From Amylostereum areolatum (Eukaryota; Basidiomycota; Agaricomycetes; Russulales; Stereaceae): DNA of 64,000 bases. Positions 45,001 through 55,995 of this stretch are shown piece by piece. The DNA lies in NCBI GenBank assembly GCA_012932865.1, contig SAXG01000014.1:456740-520739 (forward strand). The letters run 5' to 3'. The notes beneath the pieces were generated by a model that had not been told where the DNA came from, made no database searches, and saw only the letters and a program-made list of their open reading frames with translations. Both the position numbers and the translations under genes were made by a program. Every line of letters starts with the position of its first letter. Positions within the stretch are counted from its first letter, which is position 1.

Positions 45001-46182
45001 CCTTGGGAGCATGTATCCATCGACTTTGTCATGCCGCTCCCAGTCTCGGATGGAAAAGACGCCATCTGCAATGTGAACTGCATGGGTACCAAGCAGGTTG
45101 TATTCTGGGCCACGACCAAAGACCTAACGGAGGACGAACTCGCCTTCGAGTACCTACGCGAGGTGGTCCCCCATCATGGAATTCCTAGAAAGATCGTCAG
45201 CGACCGTGGCAGCGTGTTTGTCTCCAAATTCACCACAGCATTGTTCCAACTGTTAGGCATTGAAGGGAACCCGTCCACGGCGTATCACCCTCAGACGGAC
45301 GGACAGACCGAACGCTCCAACATGACCATGGAAAACTACCTTCGCATCTTCGTCAATCAACGACAGGACAATTGGACACGTTACCTCCCACTCGCCATGA
45401 CTGCACTCAACAACATGGTCCATAGTTCGATTGGGATGTCTCCCAACTTTGCCAACTATGGTCGGGAACTCTACCTGGGGACAAACCCTCGACGTGAGAC
45501 AGACAACCCATCGGCGAATGAGTTTGCACAACGCATGCGAGACATCTATGAGGAAGCCCGCTCTGCGCTAAAGGCAGCACAGGACGATCAAAAGCGCTTT
45601 TACGATCGCAAGAAGGACGAACCAATAGATTACAAAATTGGCGACTTCGTCTGGCTGGAAGCCAAGACCAGAGATGGCCAAACCGTAATCAAAACGGCAC
45701 GTCCTATGCAAAAGCTAGATGACAAGCGCTTTGGTCCTTTCGAAATCCTGGAAAAAGTCGGAGCATCGGCTTACAAGCTTCGCCTCCCTACATCCTGGTC
45801 ACGAAAACATCCGGTCTTCAACGAGGCCCTCCTATCTCCACACAACGGTCCCGCCTTTGACAATCAGAAAGCACCTACACCTCCACCGCCAGAGTTAGTC
45901 CAAGGAGAGGAAGTCTATGAGGTCGAAAAGATTATAGACTCCAAGAAGGTTGGTCGCGGCTTCAAGTACCTCGTCAAATGGAAAGGCTACCCAGACAATG
46001 ACAATACTTGGGAGCCTCTCACCAATCTCCAGAATGCCAAGAAACGCATTGACGACTTCCACCGTGAACATCCGGGTGCCCCGAAACCTGCACGCCTTAA
46101 TCGTTGGAAACTCCTGTCGGAGGAAGAAACTGGATCTGATTACGACGAGGACGTCGAATCTAAGGAAGGGGTGATGTCATGA
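42007..46182 (+). CDS. pol: Retrotransposon Pol (PR-RT-RNaseH-IN-chromodomain)
   Basis: About 1391 codons, open throughout. It is entered by -1 frameshift; the first ATG is at 42022. Protease active site LLDSGCTGSC near residue 219. RT with KLDVRWGYNN, FFGLTNSPSTFQ and the YLDD box at about 576-579. RNase H with EADSSDYATGAVLSQ near 724 and SDHRNLTY. Integrase HHCC zinc domain around 940-985 (GHPGRYKTHELITRNYWWPA, CETCQRTK). DDE residues near 1006 (SIDFVMPLP), 1066 (VSDRGSVF) and 1102 (QTDGQTERSN), with D-x35-E spacing. A C-terminal chromodomain spans about 1303-1355 (YEVEKIIDSKKVGRGFKYLV ... WKGYPDNDNTWEPL). The N-terminal region has degenerate Leu-Asp repeats at 42236-42316. The stop codon lies eight bases inside the right LTR. 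Confidence 0.95.
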   Translation: MRGLTMYTASEAQVSVSRSSGFVAPRWPGSRLHMRIVDSDCTTTGDIPIMTSLTDSIGTGTRPVVILDTQASICEPSALDMASVSASVLDTALDTDSVLDMDPVKSGTTPCDGRGTAPKSCYMAPGTAQWTLRRLREDKPESAIAILRIWTHHRRRDEATYEAIKEITGMGDELACQALLELATPMQFIRSASAKEQTVIPTQLVVDSKRIVKALALLDSGCTGSCINTKFVQENHIPTRRTARPIPVRNADGTLNTGGPITEYVTLRLNIQDHEENIDLAVSNLGDTDLFIGHEWLKKHNPHIDWKSGSIEFDRCPISCSRPPPLLNIDEDEEEEEEPVHMEKDEQLFAFDWDGYKVTYHIRTHASDIAIEEHAKKKEQTFSERVPTAYHEFKDIFDKDDFDKLPERRPWDHAIELTPNFKPVDCKVYPLTLDEQKQLDAFLEENLRSGRIQPSKSPMASPFFFIKKKDGSLRPVQDYRKLNEMTIKNRYPLPLIQELVDKLKGARHFTKLDVRWGYNNVRIKEGDEWKAAFRTNKGLYEPTVMFFGLTNSPSTFQAMMNDLFKDLIHQGVVVVYLDDILIFTHTLEEHRRIVKEVLRILRENKLYLKPEKCEFEKAEIEYLGMIVGGGRVRMDPAKVAAITNWPAPKTKKQLQSFLGFCNFYRRFIKDFSGIAHPMTKLTGKTEWVWDTPQQEAFQELKRRITSQPVLAIPTDDGQFRVEADSSDYATGAVLSQQQDNGKWHPVAFLSKSLSEAERNYEIYDKELLAIMTALEEWRQYLMGARQEFEIWSDHRNLTYFRKAQKLNRRQARWLTELQEYHCTLLHKPGKTMGKPDAISRLAGLEKGEKDNENIVLLKPELFRALNHAGIITNGPDNVFIERIQEATLLRDHAVERALALKVKGWLEHADGTITWQHRLYVPRDKGLRADIIQAHHDGPLVGHPGRYKTHELITRNYWWPAIRDDVRKYVEGCETCQRTKIRHDRIAAPLHPHDPPQAPWEHVSIDFVMPLPVSDGKDAICNVNCMGTKQVVFWATTKDLTEDELAFEYLREVVPHHGIPRKIVSDRGSVFVSKFTTALFQLLGIEGNPSTAYHPQTDGQTERSNMTMENYLRIFVNQRQDNWTRYLPLAMTALNNMVHSSIGMSPNFANYGRELYLGTNPRRETDNPSANEFAQRMRDIYEEARSALKAAQDDQKRFYDRKKDEPIDYKIGDFVWLEAKTRDGQTVIKTARPMQKLDDKRFGPFEILEKVGASAYKLRLPTSWSRKHPVFNEALLSPHNGPAFDNQKAPTPPPPELVQGEEVYEVEKIIDSKKVGRGFKYLVKWKGYPDNDNTWEPLTNLQNAKKRIDDFHREHPGAPKPARLNRWKLLSEEETGSDYDEDVESKEGVMS
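46162..46171 (+). other. Polypurine tract
   Basis: AAGGAAGGGG just before the right LTR, with GTGA between; it overlaps the end of the pol frame. Expected plus-strand primer. Confidence 0.8.
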
Positions 46183-46631
46183 ACGGTCTATAATTTTCTT
46201 TTTACTTTACATCGGTTACACGCTTTAGGACTTATCGACTTATCACCGGTCCGGCTCCACCTTGGCCCGGACCCGGCTCATCTATATCCCGCCCGGACCC
46301 ACGTGACTCATCTCGGTCCGGGTCTGACTCCTTTCTCTTGACTCATGCTGTACGATACTGACTCATGCTGTGCTCTTTTACATACGACTGCTTACTTATA
46401 CTTGGTCTGCTTACTGATCGCCGTGTATTGGTTGCTTACCTAAGTCTCTCTCCTCTTGTGTATATAAGGCTCGCTCTCGCTGTACATATTCCTTATCTCG
46501 AGCTAGTCAATTCTACCGACTTTGCTTGCTTTCCCTTGTCTGTCGCCGTGTCTGATCGGCTCCCCTCTGTCGTCCTCTTCCTCTGTCAGCTTTGTCGTAA
46601 CTTGGTGCTGTCGCACTAGTCGTTGCTGACA
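46175..46631 (+). repeat. Right LTR
   Basis: 457 bp, matching the left LTR without a visible difference. TATA at 46461-46467. The pol stop codon (46180-46182) is inside its first eight bases. Confidence 0.97.
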
Positions 46632-46636
46632 GAAGC
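46632..46636. repeat. Target-site duplication, right copy
   Basis: GAAGC, identical to 39113-39117. Confidence 0.95.
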
Positions 46637-47661
46637 CTTCCAAATTCAGCTCGCTATTTAATCCCATTCCGCACCCCGCCCTTTGCCTATGAACTTGCTA
46701 CCATTTACATGTGTGTATTCGCTCGTTCGTGTCTCTCGGAAGTCCTTGCATCAGATCCGCAGAGACAGCCACGAGCATAGCTGAGTACGTCTACGTCTCG
46801 CCTTCGTATCAAATACACTACTTCATCATACTATACCGCGTCGATTCATACCTTGTGAACCATGTCAGTTTGTCACCGAGATCCATATGTTCGCCTTCGG
46901 AAAAGATCAACCAGTGCCATATTTGCTGCAAGACATGTATTCCTCGAATATTGACTGTCGTTCATCAAATGCCTTTACACCTACGCTCCAGAACTCGCAG
47001 GAGCGATGTTAGCGAGCTGATACTCACTGCTGCACAGTAGCAGATGCTCTTATCTGGCCAATCTAACGAATCTTATCTCGTCACCTCGGTTGACGGTGTC
47101 CGGGGTCCTCGCTGGGGTTGGAGTGCCGGAATCCGCGTCCGCACCCCCCCTGGGGGCGAGGCTCAGGCGCTGGCCTTCTTCGAATCAGACTTCGTGCACC
47201 CACTCGAGTCAAACCAAGATCAACAAAAGCAGACCGCGATGGCTGCATTCTTTTATTGTGAATCTATGACTTCGTAGAGCATGACCTTCCACACGATGAC
47301 GAGACTGGGTTCGACTCACGGGGACCGCATGGTCGCCATTGATGGAATTTCCAGGAGGCCGACCAGCTATCACGACAATGCTCAGAATCTTATACTTACT
47401 TCTATCCTCTCTCGCATTTCGCGCTTGCCTCTAGGGCCTTCAAAGACCAGACGTCAGATCTTCAGACTCAAAGGCATTGAAGGGATGCGGGGGAAAAGTC
47501 GCGCGCGTTCACATGACCATGGTCCATGGCAGGACGTAATGGGCGCTTATTGGAACCACATCTCATGACCGCGAACCAAGCCTCCTCATTTCCCTATATA
47601 ACCTCGCCCCCATCGACATGAATATATGCGCCCCCGTCTGCCCTTTTTCACTAGGTGCGCA
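46637..47661. other. Intergenic region between the retrotransposon and the GH31 gene
   Basis: No gene recognised. A TATA-like CTATATAACC at about 47593-47602 is suitably placed upstream of the GH31 start. Confidence 0.45.
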
Positions 47662-50600
47662 ATGGCACGACGCGTACCTCTTCGCCGCGCGGTTCTGCTT
47701 GCCGCTCTGCTCTCCAACATCCAAGTTGCGCGCGCGGAGTATGTTGATCCAAAAGTCCTCGACGCCTGTCCTGGGTACAACGCTGTCAACGTGACAGCAT
47801 CAGGTCAGAACCTCACCGCGACACTGGAGCTTGCGGGGACGGCGTGTAACGTGTTCGGGAACGACACGCAGACGCTGAGCCTGGCGGTCACTTACGAGAC
47901 CAGTGCGTCTATTTCGTATTATACCTGCGAATTTCTTCTCACAGACCTTTGATCGTTCCAGATACGCGCATCCATCTCAGGATCACCGACCCAGCCACGA
48001 CACGGTTTGAGGTTCCAGAATCTGTGCTACCGCGCCCGCCCGCCGACCCCGCTACCGATCCCTCGAACGCGACGATCCAGTTTAACTACACGGCCTCGCC
48101 CTTTTCCTTCAACATCTTTCGCGCCAGCACGAACGAGGTCCTCTTTTCCACGGCATCTCACCCGCTCATCTTCGAGCCGCAATATCTCCGTCTCAAAACC
48201 ACGCTCCCCCCCAACGCGAACATTTACGGCCTCGGCGAGCACACCGACAACTTTCGATTCGACCCCGCCAACACCACACGCACGTTCTGGTCCCGCGATG
48301 CTTACAGCGTGCCCAATGGAACGAACCTGTACGGAGAGCATCCCATCTACTTCGAGCACCGCGCCGGCGGCACGCACGGCGTGTTTTTCCTCAGCGCTAG
48401 CGGGATGGACATCAAGATCCAGAACGGGACCGAGAACGCGACGACGTTGGAGTACAACGTCATCGGTGGCATGTTCGACTTCTACTTTTTGGCGGGGAGC
48501 GAGACGGATCCAACGGAGGTCGCGAGGCAGTATGCTCAGGTAGTGGGTACACCTGCTGAGGTGCCGTATTGGTCCTTTGGACTGCACCAGTGTCGCTTCT
48601 CGTACAAGGGTGCGTATTCCTTGTTATTCTAATCTGTGGCATGGCTCTCATGAACTCTGGATAGACTATGTGGACGTCGCGAATGTCATTACCAACTACT
48701 CGGCCGCCGAGATTCCTCTCGAGACGATGTGGACCGATATCGGTAAGCACTCTCCTACGTGGTACGCTCCTCCGTCTGACGACCTCATCTCTCTCCTTAG
48801 ACTACATGGACGGCAGGAAGATCTTCACCACCGATCCGGATTACTTCCCTATTCCCAGAATGCGCGAAATCGTCGACTATCTCCATGCGCACGACCAACG
48901 TTACGGTATGCGTGATCACACGTTGGCTGCGTCTACTCCGATCCTGACTGGAAAATGTTCAGTGCTTATGACGGACCCTGCCGTGGCCTACGTCCCCGGC
49001 GAAGGCTATGGACCATACGATCGCGGCACTGAAATGGACGTGTGGATCAAGGCTCCCAACGGAAGTGCCAGTGTGGGACTCGTTTGGCCAGGTAACGTCT
49101 TTCCTGTCCTCTGGCGCACGACGTTGTGCTAACGTGCATTCCAGGCGTAACCGTCTTTCCAGGTTGGTTTGTTCACTCCCTTTTGTTCAACCCGCTAACA
49201 GTCTTTCAGACTGGTTCCATCCAAATGTTACCGAGTACGCTGTTCTTCTTCTCATGCATATCCGCCATCCGACTAATTTTCTCCCCAGATACTGGAACAA
49301 CGAATTCAAGAACTTCTACAGCCCCGACACCGGCATTGATATCGACGGCGCGTGGATCGACATGAACGACCCGGCCAGCGTAGGCATACTCCCCACAATC
49401 GCACCTCTCTGGCCACATCGCTTATTCGCTATCTTAGTTCTGCGAGTACCCCTGCGATGACCCCTTCGGACAGGCAAGGTTGCAAGACTTGCCTCCGCCC
49501 CGCACCACCGCGCCTCCGCCCCCCGATGCTCCGATCTTTGGTCAGAACACCTCCACGGCGCTTCGCAAGCGAGAAGGCTCCCTCTCACGCCGGGGAGGAC
49601 TGTTCTCTCGCCGCCCTACGCGATCGACAACGCGGCTGGTGCCCCTCAGCAGTCGCACGGGATACGTGAGCACTATGTAGTCCCTGTTGCGTTGGCCTAA
49701 CTGCGCTGACAGGTATTGTGTAGACAAACGGGATCCACTCCAACGGTCTGATCGAATATGACGCGCGTGAGTCGATCCTTTTGGTCACCCTCCCACTGTA
49801 CATGTATGCTGAGCCACGGCGGCCTCGCAATGCAGACAACATCTTCGGCACGATGATGTCCGTCGCGACGCACGAAGCGATGCTCGCCCGCCGTCCTGGC
49901 CTGCGCACGTTCGTCATCACCCGCTCGACGTTCGCCGGCGCCGGACGCACGGTCGGCAAATGGCTCGGGGACAACCTCAGCGACTGGGTACACTACCGAA
50001 ACTCCATCGCGGGCATCCTCGGCATGGCGAGCATTTTCCAGATTCCTATGGTCGGCGCGGATATCTGCGGGTTCGGTGGGTGCTTCTTCCCTTACGTGGG
50101 ATTAAAATTGGGAGTAGGGCTTATCGGACGGGCGCAGGTGACAACACCACGGAGACGCTTTGCGCGCGTTGGGCGACATTGGGCGCGTTCTATCCATTCA
50201 TGCGGAACGTGAGTTTGGCTCTACTTGTGCTCCGGTCGAAGGAAAGGGCTGACGATGGGATCCGACCTATAGCATAACAGCGACATCTCCATCTCGCAAG
50301 AGTTCTACAGGTGGCCGCTCGTCGCCGACGCCGCGCGCAACGTCCTGGCCATTCGGTACGTCCCCCAGTGATCTCGTGTGTGCGCGTTCATCCTCTGACG
50401 ACCGTTTGTCCAGCTACCGTCTTATGGACTACATATACACGGCCTTCCACCAAGCCTCGCTCGACGGTACCCCCGTCCTGCAACCGCTCTGGTTCCAGTA
50501 CCCATCCGACCCGTCCACTTGGGCCCTCGAGCTCCAGTTCCTGTATGGCCCCTCCATCCTCGTCTCCCCCGTGACCGAAGACAACTCCACCTCGGTCACG

Positions 50601-51104
50601 CTCTACCTCCCCCAAGACCGCTTCTACGACTTGGTCACCCTCGCCCCCGTCGTCGGCAACGCGACCACGCTCACGCTCACCGGCGTCAACTACACCGACA
50701 TCCCCCTCCACATCCGCGGCGGCGCCGTGCTGCCCCTCCGCGCGAACGGGACGATGACCACCACCGCCCTACGCGCGACCGACTTCGAGTTCGTCGTCGC
50801 GCCCGGCGCGGACGGGCGCGCGCGCGGGGCGCTGTACTTGGACGACGGGGTCAGCGTCGTGCAGGCGGGCACGACGGAGGTCGCGATGGCGTATGCGGAC
50901 GGCGTGTTGAAGGTCGACGGCGCGTTCGGGTATGCGACGGATGTGAAGGTCGCGCGCGTGCGTGTGTTGGGCGTGCAGGCGAAGCCGGGGTCGGTGCAGG
51001 TGGACGGCGCGGAGAAAGAGTTCGCGTATGATGCGGAGAGGGAGGTGGTGAGCGTCGAAGTGGGTAAGGCGTTGACGGGCGGGTGGGAGTTGACGGTGCG
51101 GTAG
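47662..51104 (+). CDS. Secreted GH31 alpha-glucosidase
   Basis: Fourteen exons can be threaded: 47662-47902, 47962-48609, 48665-48742, 48801-48905, 48963-49091, an 18-nt microexon 49145-49162, 49210-49234, 49289-49379, 49438-49665, 49724-49766, 49836-50075, 50138-50208, 50273-50355 and 50414-51104. Start 47662 gives a signal peptide ([20 protein letters not shown]); an in-frame ATG at 47626 would add twelve residues. GH31 landmarks: [14 protein letters not shown], the nucleophile loop [12 protein letters not shown] (family usually MNEP), and the acid/base region [18 protein letters not shown]. Family role: release of glucose from alpha-glucosides outside the cell. In exon 9 the conserved [10 protein letters not shown] is two bases out of frame, with a return before the next splice. 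Confidence 0.9.
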
Positions 51105-51701
51105 GATGTGTATCTGGACTCTGCCAGCCAGTGTGGATCTTTTTGACGTCGTGAAGCTGATATTTACGTTGGATCGCTGTCCTCGATTTTTCTGCTGGCT
51201 GATGTGGAATGTTCTTGGCCATGAGATACTTATGGATGCGGGGATCGGGTCATCGACAACAGCTGGCTGTGGGGGACTGTCTCCTGCAGTTTTCGTGTTT
51301 TCACTGGCAGACGGAATGAACGTTGGACGTTGGACGCTTCGAGTGAGTTGTTGGCAAGGGCCTCCCAACCTAACTCCGGTGGGGGCGAGTCAACAGATGC
51401 AGAGTGTCTCCCTCAACTTCTCAATTGTTCAAGCCAAGTTCAAGCTTCAAGTTGAAGTAGTCTTGGGCAACGTTGAACGGCGCCGCCATCGGGGCCCCGA
51501 CAGACGCCCACGTGGCGATCCCGGTGTCATCCTGGGACCTGAGTAAAGTACGACTCGGTTTCCCGATAATTCAAGCTCGAGCGAATTCAATTTGATTCCA
51601 CCACAACCAATTCGTTCAACGTTCAAACGACGCTCAACCACGAAGCGGCAGCCATCCAGCCTTTTTGATAGAGCGTATAACCTCATGCGATAACCTGTTC
51701 A
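51105..51701. other. Intergenic region
   Basis: 3' flank of GH31 and promoter of the RTC1-like gene. No gene recognised. Confidence 0.45.
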
Positions 51702-54700
51702 ATGTCCCTCTCAACCCCGCCGCCTACCTCCTCACGCTCCCGTCGTCCGTCGCTTCGAATACATCCGTCCGCGTCCAGTCCCGTAACCTCGCCTCTGGAG
51801 GTTTACTCGGACTCGCGAGATCATGGCTACCAGGGCCCCTCCCGGACCGTCAAACTCACTCGAGCAACGTCCAGCGGCGGCGGCGCGATCGCGAAGAGCG
51901 AGGACGGCAAGCGATGCATCGTCGTCGGCAGATCATGTACGTCCCCCGTCTCCTGCACCTTTCTGGCCTTCTCTCTGAATGCGAAGGGTACTCCGTGTAC
52001 AGCCTTGCGCATATTACGCATGTCGGACTCGCCCGCGTCGATGGCCCCGGACCACAAGTCGTCCATCGGCAGAGGAGGACATCGGATCGACGCGTCGCGG
52101 AATCTGTGGACAGCCGCCGGGTTCAAGGTCGACAGTTTGAGCACGGGCGTGGCTTGGGGGAGAGGGAGTGCGTGTGCCCCATCCTGCTTCACGGTTCGAG
52201 AGAACTCATGACTACCCCAGACTATGACCACAAAATACTGACGAGCGCGCGCAACGGCGACCTGCTCATGTGGGACCTCAACAAGCTTGGTCCATCCAAG
52301 TTCGGTCAGTCCGTCCTCGATTGCGTCCGACGGTATGGTTGAAGCCACGTCGCAGAGCGCCGAAGCCGCGATCATCTGCGTTCCATCCACACGCTGTCGC
52401 TCTCCTCCGTCGTGCACTCGTACTGCGTTACGGGCTCCGCGGACGGCGACCTGCGCGTGTGGGACCTCCGCGACTTTCAGCAAGTCTCTCATCCGGATAC
52501 ACCACGTTCAGGCCGTGCGCACGGCCGGTGCTCTCCCCAAGCCTGACGAACCCGCTTCAAGCCGTGGTTGGACTGGACAATGGCAGCATATACCGGTGCG
52601 TTCGCTTTTTGCATTGCTTGCGCGGTGGGGCACCGTGACGAATCAAGCATATAGATGGGATCTGAAAATGGGCCATAAAGGCCAACTCGACCGTCTCGCC
52701 GTCGCCCACACAGGACCCATCCTTGCCCTCGATTGGTGCGCGAACCCTTCCGACAGTGGATCCTCCCCCTCTCAATACTCGAACGAAGTCCTCACCACGC
52801 ACACCGGCAGCAGTTCCAACACGAGCGCCTCGGGCTGGATCGTCAGCGGAGGCCTTGACCGCACGGTCAAAGTATGGGACCTCAACACTTCACACATCTC
52901 TGGCGCGCCGACGTACACCCTTTCCACGTCGTTTCCTGTGAGACGCGTCCTTTGGAGACCCGGGTACGAGTGCGAGGTTGCCGTTGTGTCCAATGCCGAA
53001 TTTGGAACCAGGATATGTCGGAGGGTGCGGCGGCGCCAGCTCCAGCGGACGCAAGCGCGCCTCCGCCCATTGAGGCGGAGCGGGCCCCAAAACGCCCCTC
53101 GGATATGGGAGATCCTGTGGAGATCTGGGATGTCAGACGCGGGTACATCGCCAAGTGGAACGTCCAGGGTTCGGCAGTGGAAGGAGGGGTGACTGGTATG
53201 TCGGTTTGTCTGGCGCCTAGTTCCCTCGAGCGCTCATGATTTAAGCAGACGTTGCATTTCGGGACTCGCACGCTCTATGGGCCCAACATTCCTCTGGATC
53301 GTTCTCCCAGCTGGACCTTCGACATGCATCTCGACCAATCGACGCCGTTCCGCGGGTGGCAACGACCTGGGATGCCACTGGCTCTCTCACTTTCGTCGCG
53401 GATCACAAGTCATGCTGGGAGATACCCTACGATGATATGTGTGTCGCCTCGCCCCTGCCGACACCCATTTATATGCTTGACGTCCTCGCTCAGTAATCCC
53501 GTCCTCCGAAGCACAAAACCGGATGGTCTGCCCAAGGCCAAAGCGCTGGGCGATGAACCGTACAAACCTGCTTTCCAAAGCGTGGGCACCCATGCATTCG
53601 ACTACACCTCGGAGGAGTACGATAGGTTTGACCGCTTGGCGAGAGGATACATCTTCGAGGGCGCGGACAAGCACGCTATATGCGGCATCAACGCGGAGGT
53701 CAATTTCCCCGTTCTTTATGAGTACATGTCGCTGATAATACTCCAGGTTGCCTGCAAGTGCCAACCACTGGGAGGCCGCGCAAACGTGGTCATTTCATGC
53801 AGTCCCTGTACACGCCTCCAGCGCCCTCTTTTGAAGGACTTCCTACCCCACCCTTGTCTCCCCTTCCTCTCAAGTCGCCCGTGCCACTTCCCGCATTCCC
53901 ACTTCTGCACCCGCGGCAATTCCCACCGTGTTTAGCGGTACCCGTCTGTCAGCCTCTCCATCCGCCCGACAGATGACAATAGACCCTTACCTGCCTCGCA
54001 AAAGCCCAATGCATTCGCCCCTCGGCTATACCCCTCCACTTCCCTCTTCCCAGTCCCCGTCCCCCCAACGTGCCTCCACGCCCATGTCCGCAACGATGCC
54101 AAGCCCTGTATCCGCCATCAGCTCGCTGTCCGCGTCAACCCCTTCGCGCATATTCCCTCGCCGTCCTTCGAACGCCGGTTTCTTAAGCTCGCGCCCGCGG
54201 GCTTCGTCGTCGTATACTTCTCGTCTCCCCATCTCTTCGCCATCGCCGGTTCCAAGCGAGGCCAGCACGCGCAGTTTGCGACACGTTGGCGAGGGCGCCC
54301 TGGACGACTCGGATTCGAGCAGCGAGGAGAGTGCTCAGAGCGACGACAGCAAGGATCCCTACGAGCCCACTCCGCGTCCGCCCTCCGTCGGTGGCTCCGC
54401 CATACGCAACCCGGCACAACAACCGAGCCCGCTCTCCCGCGTCACCAGCCAGCAGAGCTCGCAGTCGGGCACCGAGAAGGAGGTCGACGAAGACGAGGAG
54501 GAGGACGGAGATGAAGACACGCCTTCCCCGGCGTCGACCGACAGCGATTCGGACGCGTCAAGGTCTGGATCTGTGAGGCTCATCGCGAGCGCGTCGGGCG
54601 CGGCGCGGAAATCGCGCCCGAGGAAGGGCTCTGTGCTCCGAGCCACGTCCAAGTCGATCTCCAGGACGCGGACGCGGGCGGCCATATCCGTTCCGAACCT

Positions 54701-55946
54701 CCCGTCCGGGAGCACCAGCCGCCCGCCGCCTCTGGAGACCCGTCCGATGCTGCGACGCGCGTCGAGGAGCAGCATGCGCACGGTCACGGCGGGGGACGCG
54801 TCCATGGGCGAGGTGGACCAGGAAGGAGGCGGGTCGGTGACGGAGGGTCAGGTTGGGCTCGGGCACGGAGGGCCCGCGAGTTCGCCGCGCTCGCGACGTA
54901 TCCCCTCGGGCGAGACGCAGCCTGAAAGTTTGTTCAGTCCCGCGTCGGGCGCGGGGCCGCAGGCGGCGCGGCGGGACAGCAGCGATGGTGTGAAGAGCGC
55001 ACGGGCGGCGGAGGCGATCAGAGAGAGAGAGGAAGCGGATGCGATGAGATGGGGTGGAGAGCACTGAGTCGGGCGCTGGAGGGGTATGCGGAGCTCGGGG
55101 ATGTGCAGATGTGTGCGGTGATGGCGATTGTAAGCGGGGAGGAGCTGGTGGTCGGGAAGCGAAGGATGGTGAGGTTCGTCGATGCATATGTTGGTAGGTG
55201 CTGTTTTGTTTTTGACATTGAGTGGGGCGGCGGCTGACGCGGCGGTCTTCAGAGTTGTTGGACAGATTGAGGTTGTTCGCGTCTGCGGCGTATCTGAGGA
55301 AATATGTCCCTGCGGAAGATGTCCAAGCACCGACCAAGGTAGATATGATCCGCCCAGGATGGTTTACCGCGCCGCTGATTGGATGTCCGTTTTCAAGATC
55401 CAGACTACGGTTTACATTGCATGCGGCAAGTGCGAGAAGCCCGTCATGCTTCAGCAAGGAAACCGTGTGCGCGACCTGCAAGGTACCAACCCTCGTGTGT
55501 TCCATCTGGTGGGTGTTACTTCGTCTGTTCGTCGCGACTGGCGTCATGCGTGTCTGAGACCCCTTCTTCGGTAAAACAGTCGACTCCCCGTCCGCTCCAT
55601 GGCATTCCACTGTCCTGTCTGCGCACACGGCGGTCACCTGGGATGCTATCATCGCTATTACAATGCTCGGCCCCCGACAGAGATCGTCCCGCCACCCTCT
55701 CCTCCGCCGAGCGAGTCGGGTGGCGTTGCAGGCCATCGGGGCCGCTCGGTTTCAAGAAGCAGCACGACGACAGTCCTGGACGAGACAAATCCCGCTTTCG
55801 ACGAGATCAGAACAGACAGACCGCCGTCACCGGCTCTCCCAAAATCTCTGATAGGTCATGCCTGTGCGGCAGGCTGCGGGCACTTGTGCTGGGCGTCGAA
55901 TGACCTAGAGAAGCTGGGGGAGGAAGCTTACATCGAGAGGACATGA
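51702..55946 (+). CDS. RTC1: SEA/GATOR2 complex WD40 protein, Rtc1/WDR24-like
   Basis: N-terminal beta-propeller: SLRILRMSD, YDHKILTSARNGDLLMWDLN, SYCVTGSADGDLRVWDLRDF, QAVVGLDNGSIYRWDLKMG, GWIVSGGLDRTVKVWDLN, PVRRVLWRPGYECEVAVVSN and VTDVAFRDSHALWAQHSS. A long Ser/Pro-rich, acidic middle (53940-55060) follows. The C-terminal alpha/RING region reads YAELGDVQMCAVMAIVSGEE, CATCKVPTLVCSIC, RLPVRSMAFHCPVCAHGGHL and HACAAGCGHLCWAS, the last matching WDR24. Family role: vacuolar/lysosomal regulator of TORC1 nutrient sensing. Introns are short GT-AG. Extra bases shift the frame at about 52488 (DF/SKSLIRIHH), about 52530, near 53010 (two bases), about 55050 (two) and about 55460 (QQG/TVCATC). Identity is secure, continuity is not. 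Confidence 0.85.
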
Positions 55947-55966
55947 ACGGTGGTTCGTTTGGTCGG

Positions 55967-55995
55967 ATACCGAGGAGGCTCAGCCTCCTCGGTAT
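55967..55995. repeat. 29-nt near-perfect palindrome
   Basis: Fourteen complementary base pairs around a single central C: the left arm contains ACCGAGGAGGCT and the right arm AGCCTCCTCGGT. It begins 21 nt after the RTC1-like stop codon, so it would form a strong hairpin in the 3' UTR. Confidence 0.9.

Larger units (their letters stand above)
39118..46631 (+). mobile_element. Complete Ty3/gypsy chromovirus LTR retrotransposon
   Basis: A 7514-bp element with two 457-bp LTRs that look identical, TG...CA ends, and a 5-bp target duplication. Order inside: leader, an extra upstream ORF, Gag with a CCHC knuckle, then Pol with protease, reverse transcriptase, RNase H, integrase and a C-terminal chromodomain. 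Integrase lies after RT (gypsy order), and the chromodomain marks it as a chromovirus. A Tf1/sushi-like self-primer fits the leader. Identical LTRs and open frames indicate a very recent insertion. It lies between genes (nearest are the small ORF at 37045 and GH31 at 47662). Confidence 0.97.

Noticed and set aside
47281..47345. tRNA-like GGGTTCGACTC (B-box-like) near 47310
   Set aside because: No matching A box, anticodon stem or acceptor stem could be folded around it.
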